This document shows, piece by piece, positions 58,848 through 64,000 of a stretch of 64,000 nt of DNA. This DNA comes from Dipteris shenzhenensis (lineage: Eukaryota; Polypodiophyta; Polypodiopsida; Gleicheniales): the NCBI GenBank assembly GCA_047967505.1, contig CM106538.1. One strand, written 5' to 3'. A model generated the notes under the pieces. That model did no database searches. It had not been told where the DNA came from and saw nothing but the letters and a program-made list of their open reading frames with translations. Position numbers and translations under genes: made by a program. Every line of letters starts with the position of its first letter. Positions within the stretch are counted from its first letter, which is position 1.

Positions 58848-60720
58848 ATGTGGCTAGGAAGCGCTTCCAGCTCACCTGATCCCCGAGATTTTATTTGGAG
58901 GGACTTATATAACCTTTTAGGGCACCCTCCTAGTCCTGCGGAGTTATATGGGTATATGACGGGTACTCTAAACACCCCCCAGGAGTCGGCACTATAGAAT
59001 CCAAACCATACTACGGTACATACATCCTCTCATTGTTCCTAACAGACGTCTCCATTAGTGTCTCTTATTGTATAGATTTATTTCACCTTACTTCGGACTT
59101 CACTTATGCTTTGTGTGCTTCCTCAATTAGCATAGTTGGCAACTATGTATGTATTCTCTCTAGTTACATGAGCAACTTGGTGTGGCATGGCTTCTACTCG
59201 TATTTGGCTTTGCCCATCTTTGCCAACTCTTTAACTAATATCTGCTATGAAGTGACCGACCAGTTGGACTATCCTAACATATTTTATTGAGCAGAGCTAG
59301 TCTTTGGAGGAATCTGCTAGTTTTATACGTACTTTCATGAACATTGTTCCAAGTTAAGATTTACATTTTTTCTATAGAGATATAGTTAAAAGAAAATGTT
59401 TTGTCTTCTCTCTAATTGTTGGCTAGAAGTCTATAACTGTTTATAAAATCTGATGATCACACACCAGTTGAGATCACCCCAGCGGAGTCAGCACAACCTA
59501 GCCAACTACACAGCGCAGGCCCATCTCCCATGCATCTTATGCCCCTTCCCCCATGCCATCTTATGCCCCTTCCCCCATGCCGTCAGGAGGTCCTTCTGTC
59601 TTGTAGAGCCGTCGATGTACTCCTGTGCAGTCGAGACTCGGTTCTCCAGCTACGAGTGGTCAGCATAGTCCCGTGCAGTCTCTAGCTACGAGTGGCCAGC
59701 GTACGAGCTTGACACAACACGGTAGTAGGTGTAGTAGGAGGAAGAGCGGTGGGGGATGCATGGCACAGTGCTTTGGGAGGGGTGGCAGTGGGGACGATGA
59801 TGATTCAGATGATTTAGACGTGCCTCCAGGTGATGGTACGATATTCTATGACATCACTCAGACAGGAGGCATCTTGATGGATGCATGGGGGAAGGACATC
59901 ATGGTTTTCATGCGCTCTGTAATTGCTAACAATTACAGAGATTGCTTTATCCACTTCAAAGATCAGCCAAAGAGGTTGGCTGATGAGACCCTCGCTGTTG
60001 TTCGCTCTAGGTATCCTAACCCCCCCAATCGCCAGTTCACAGATAAATGGGCCAAGTCAAAGATTGTTACGATACTTGGCAACAAAAAATCTTCACTTAA
60101 GAGGCAGGCACTAGCGGAGCTTGCTAGGCTCGAGGGAGGTCAACCACCAAGGAGCCTGCCCCACACCGCTCACAAGCGTGAGTGGAAGAAAGCAATGAAG
60201 TCAGCGAGGGAGGACCCCAGTCTGTAGCACGTGGAGGCACGAAGGATCCAAATGGAGGAATATGGAAGCACGCATTTTGGAGCAGGGGGTGTTGAATCAT
60301 GGGAGGCCCAATTTGTAAGTATCGATCTCAAATTATATTGCTTATGTAGTTTATTAGGAGGTTGTTTCTTTGTACTAATCCCTTCGCAAATTGTGTCGTC
60401 TTGCAGCTTGAGATCGTGGGCAGATACCCTACTCCTGTGGAGACAGCCTACCACCGCCACCATCGCAGAGGAGATACATGGAGGCACTTCTATGATGACG
60501 GGTTGATTACTAAGGAGCAGTATACCCGGGCTAATGGAGCGGCCCCCGAGGTATTTGAAAGTAATTAAATAATGCCAAAATTATAAGTAAAGATTTGATT
60601 TTTCATACATTGATATATGTTGGCCCTTGTTTACAGGCCCATGCACAAGATGACGAGGAAGACGAGGAAGGAGGTGCAGAAGGGAGCGCAAAAGGGAGCG
60701 TGGAAGGCAGCGAGGATTAG
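58848..60720 (+). pseudogene. Second CACTA gene (plant transposase Ptta/En/Spm-like)
   Basis: The first exon starts at ATG 58848 (MWLGSASSSPDPRDF...) after a poly-pyrimidine stretch and CAG; a TAG follows LNTPQESAL near 58995. The main exon (about 59625-60314) has DGTIFYDITQTGGILMDAWG, ANNYRDCFIHFKD, RSRYPNPPNRQFTDKWAKSK and HTAHKREWKKAMKSA, as in plant Ptta/En/Spm proteins. One TAG (60225-60227) interrupts it before EEYGSTHFG. Intron 60315-60406 (GTAAGT...CAG) leads to exon 60407-60550 (YPTPVETAYHRHHRRGDTWR). A last acidic exon (60637-60720) ends in TAG. In En/Spm the second product binds subterminal repeats; whether this one does is inference. The same gene is present in copy A. Confidence 0.75.
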
Positions 60721-61036
60721 TCGTAGAAGTAGTGCTAGCTACTCTTTTTTGTACTTAAAGCCACTGGCTTGGTTTCGTGCCTCTTGTATATACACTCCTC
60801 TTATTTTTTGTACTTGAAGCCACATGACGTGGCTTAGCTTCGTGCTATATGTACATACAAGCACTTTTTGAGCTTTCAATTTTATTGCGTTTTGGAGTTG
60901 TAATGTTTTATTTGGAATTGTAATTAAAATGCGGTTGGCTGTAAGAATTGAATTACACAATATGGAAATGGGATTCTTGTAACTATATAGCATACACAAC
61001 ATACACAGCATTCTGTAAATTAAAAAAATAAAATAA

Positions 61037-61270
61037 AACGCGTCTATAAATGTGTCTATATACGCGTCTGTCTATTTGACAAGCATTTATTTTTGTGTCT
61101 ATAAATGCGTTTATTTAAGCATCTAAATGCGTGTCTATATGCACGTGTGTCTGCTATATAGACGCACTGGTAGACATGGGTATCCAGATGCAAAAATAGA
61201 CACACAAATAGACGCGCCTGTAAGTTTTTTATTTAGTTCAGTAAACGCGTCTGTGTCCACGTCTATGGGT
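61037..61270. repeat. Right subterminal GCGTCTA motif array of the CACTA element
   Basis: AACGCGTCTATAAATG, TGTCTATATACGCGTCTG, TAGACGCACTGG, AATAGACGCGCCTG and ACGCGTCTGTG among others, in both orientations, within 250 bp of the right terminus. Confidence 0.85.
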
Positions 61271-61289
61271 GCTTTGTCTTGTTGTGATG

Positions 61290-62289
61290 CATGCTCATCC
61301 CTAGGTACTTTGAGAATTTGAACCAAGGGAATACTTTTGTTAAGACAATTAGATGAAGATCATTGAAACCTTTCAAAGTCTCTTTTAATGTAGAGAGAAT
61401 CTCCTTGCTTTGAGGACTATATGGTTCAGTACCAAGTCACTAATCTCCCTCCGTCTTGTACCCCTATCTCCAAGAGCTCATGAAGCATCGAATGAACACA
61501 ATATTTCCAAAGATATAAAAGTACAAATTGGACACTCATGAGGTCAAAATTCAACAAGATTTTTTGCTATAAGATTTGGTCCTCGACATATATGAATCTA
61601 GACTTATCTCCTATAATGCCAACCTCATAGTTGGACTGCACCTTTCCAGCTCCAAACTCTACCCAAATGGAATGCAGTGATCTCAACACATGGGCCTTTA
61701 CATCTATTAGAATTGTCCTAAGCTTCATTATTTCTTTCCTCATGACCTAGATATAGTGGGCACTCATTCAAATTCCCTAAGTCATGGTGGTGTCAACTAG
61801 AACCAGCCTCCTCAACATGTCTCCCAAGCGTAAGCATTGACGGCTACTAGCTAAAGAGGTCCTTGAGCCACAATGCACATCATTAGCCAAACAAAGAACT
61901 TTGCAAGTGGCAATCACTCTAGATAAAAGAGAACATAAGGATTTGCAATTCAAAGAATGAAAGAGGCAAAACCACAAACTAATTCATTTTTTTTGGATTT
62001 ACCATATCCATGTACATGTGAACCTTTAAAGAAGCAAGCACTTAAGTCATCATAGCCATGCCTAAAAAGGAAGCTTGATTGTTACTGAAAGGTAGACTGT
62101 GGTTCTATAGTATTGAATGTGTTTTTGGTTTAGCAGAATGCAGAGGGCATGTACAGCCCCCATGAAAATTCCCAAATCTGCATCCCAATGGGCCATCACT
62201 AAGGTACACTACCATTTTCTTCTACTAACCAAAGTTAAATTCTAGTATTAATCCTTTCTTGTGTCTATCTATGATCCTTCGATTTTCAA
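61290..62289. other. Spacer right of the CACTA element
   Basis: No gene, repeat or element recognised in this kilobase. Confidence 0.45.
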
Positions 62290-62560
62290 AGAAAAAATAG
62301 AATTTTGGAGGTGGATTAGACCTCTATCATTGATTGTCTTCCTTGATTGTTGGAGATTTTAACCACAAAGATTGTCTTACGGAATGGTCAAATATTATAT
62401 CTAACTTCAATCTTATTAAGCTAGATGACCTTGGATCACTTAGTGTTGCTACTTGGATGAGGACGAAGAGCCCCAATTGTAGATAGTAAGCGAAGTTGGA
62501 TAAAATTTGGTTACTTGGATTACTTGGATGAGGTAGAAGACCTTGGAAAAAATGGATGGC
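62290..62560 (+). pseudogene. LINE endonuclease remnant
   Basis: The frame reads SSLIVGDFNHKDCLTEWSNI, then LIKLDDLGSLSVATWMRTKS and KLDKIWLL after a stop. (V)GDFN and the W(T/M)R...LDKIW pattern are marks of the apurinic-type endonuclease domain of plant LINEs. Stops separate the pieces. The reverse frame (62689-62327) is a shadow. Confidence 0.6.
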
Positions 62561-63480
62561 CCCTGCCTTGAGAAGTAAAGCATAAAGGCCAAGCCATAAC
62601 ACCGCTAAAATATTACATGATCTTATAAGACAAAGATATTTTAAATAATTAAAGGGATTGAAGCTTAGCCCTGATGCTCCATAACTCATAGCTCAATGTT
62701 GAGCCAAAAGTCTAGCATAAAGGCCTAGCCATAATCCTTAGGGAAAACTTGTGGCAAATAGAAGGATTGCAAATTCACCATAATGCCCCACAAATCCTAG
62801 CCCATAATCCCTTAGAAAATTACGTGTCTTTAGCGATACATGTTGCTTGGCTACAAGTTTACAGCTCACATATAGCATGTTAATCAAAATGACGATGGAC
62901 TCTTCCCTACCAATCCTCCATGTTTTTGAATGTTACCTTCCTTGATGCTAGCTTGGCCTCCAAGGCTACAATTGCTGGCATAACTTCCTACAAACATGCC
63001 CGGATAAACATTCGTGCAGTGTCTACCCCTCCATGACCACTAATTCAAACACAAAAAAGGGCAAACTATAAAAAAAATTGATATGCATTACCTTGCAGGT
63101 GTGAACCTCAATTATATGTGAAATACTTTGCATAGTAGCTTAAGTTGCATTTTTGCATCCCAAACGTCTTCCATTAGGAAGCTTTCAAGACACAGTAGTA
63201 GGGTTGATGAGATCTTCAAGTGAGGGAGATTGATGGGCATGGGAGCAAGGTTGATATACTGAATGGCCCTGAGGATGTAGCAAGATGCTCAGTTTTGGGG
63301 GAAATGGGGTCATTTTCAAATAAATTTGGGGTTTTCCCCCAAATTCTATTTTCCTGCCTCTCCCTTCCCTTCCCCCTTAGGCACAATGTACAAAAGATTT
63401 ATTAACCTCAACTAAGCTTCACACTTAGGCACAAAAAGGGGGGCGACTTTAGGACCGGGTCATCTTGATAGATTTTACTA
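62561..63480. other. Spacer between LINE remnants
   Basis: A repeated phrase around AGCATAAAGGC(C)(A/T)AGCCATAA occurs near 62577 and 62713. No other structure recognised; it could be decayed LINE sequence or unrelated. Confidence 0.4.
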
Positions 63481-63920
63481 CTCAAGTGAAGGTTGGTGGA
63501 TGAAGGCTCCAATGGGGGGGAACGTTGATTGCTAGCTCGGGGATTTCAAATCATGCCCCTCTAATGTGGACCTTTTCCATTCCCTTGCATATTGGGAGGT
63601 CCCTAGATGTGCCATTTAAATTTGTTAATAGGGTGCTATAGAATAAGAAATTTTGCCGGAAGATCAAAGCAATGTGGAAGGAAAGCACGCATATCGTGGT
63701 AGATCCATGCACCAATTGTGATGTTGGGATACAAGGTATCCATGGTTTTGCTAAGAGATGGGCCAAGCAGGAAAGAGACAAATTTTGCAAGGATAATTCT
63801 TTGTTGTCTATAATTCAAGAAAGTCTAAATATGTCTATAATGGGTGATCCCAAGGATGCATATATTTCTACTCGATTGGTGGAGTGTGAGTTGGCCATTA
63901 ACACTAGTTTGGTAACATAA
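63480..63920 (+). pseudogene. LINE endonuclease end and linker to RT
   Basis: Reads SSGISNHAPLMWTFSIP, matching the S(D/N)H endonuclease end motif, then VPFKFVNRVL, a TAG, KKFCRKIKAMWKES and a long frame (63672-63920) with HGFAKRWAKQERDKFCK. In plant LINEs a PFKF...W segment and a coiled helical linker precede the reverse transcriptase. No RT block is seen before the window ends. Confidence 0.6.
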
Positions 63921-64000
63921 CATGACATAAAAGTGTCTTTTTGAGGTTTTGGCAAAAAAATCACAACTTGATGTAGATGTGCTTTTTGGTGATTTCCTCT

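Larger units (their letters stand above)
53298..61286. mobile_element. Full-length CACTA (En/Spm) DNA transposon, 7989 bp
   Basis: The left end reads CACAACAACACAAAGCA. The inverted right end reads CACAACAAGACAAAGCA, and 23 of the first 27 bases match. The flanking trinucleotide ATG is duplicated (53295-53297 and 61287-61289), as expected for CACTA elements. The interior holds a TNP2 transposase gene on the minus strand (53750-58040) and a second gene on the plus strand (58848-60720), transcribed divergently. Motif arrays based on GCGTCTA lie near both ends and between the genes. The termini begin CACAA, not CACTA. Both genes have in-frame stops, so this copy is probably non-autonomous now. 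Confidence 0.95.

Overview
This is a repeat-dominated stretch of a land-plant nuclear genome. The evidence is Arabidopsis-type TTTAGGG telomere-like repeats, GT-AG introns, plant-type LTR retrotransposons (Ty1-copia and Ty3-gypsy), LINEs and a TNP2-type CACTA transposon, plus two spliced host genes of plant families. Long (GA)n/(CT)n tracts and the density of decayed elements would fit a large-genome plant, perhaps a seed-free one, but the species cannot be fixed from this sequence.

Only two convincing host genes are present, both on the minus strand. One is a five-exon GH28 polygalacturonase-like gene (7105-9512, 457 aa). The other is a five-exon cytochrome P450 of the CYP72 clan, closest in my reading to CYP735A (40697-43990, 548 aa). 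In both, every exon-exon junction keeps the reading frame and no stop codon was found, so they look functional.

Mobile DNA, left to right. 1-485 is a minus-strand LTR end preceded by a polypurine tract. 486-2586 is its internal remnant: a frameshifted copia gag and an unrecognised ORF that ends at the tract. 2587-3858 is a related LTR in the opposite orientation, apparently a solo LTR. 16215-19950 is a decayed Ty3-gypsy element. 20988-27345 is a minus-strand copia-type element, with two LTRs, PBS and PPT, that hosts a second LTR element at 21860-26298. The inner element has gypsy gag and a chromodomain tail but a copia integrase/RT piece in the middle. 28645-36701 is a truncated CACTA copy that received a copia element (31451-36141, perfect TSD AACTA). 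45572-47677 holds two LINE pieces, one with an 18-bp TSD. 53298-61286 is a full-length 8-kb CACTA element with terminal inverted repeats, a 3-bp TSD, a TNP2 transposase gene and a divergent second gene. 62290-63920 has LINE endonuclease-region remnants.

Other structures are a 1.5-kb purine/pyrimidine palindrome (13621-15170), a degenerate interstitial telomeric tract (15690-15861), a 440-bp GGA-type tract (27960-28395) and many microsatellites. The most unusual items are the chimeric gypsy/copia element and the repeated GCGTCTA motif arrays. These arrays sit at both ends of the CACTA element and also directly upstream of each of its two divergent genes.
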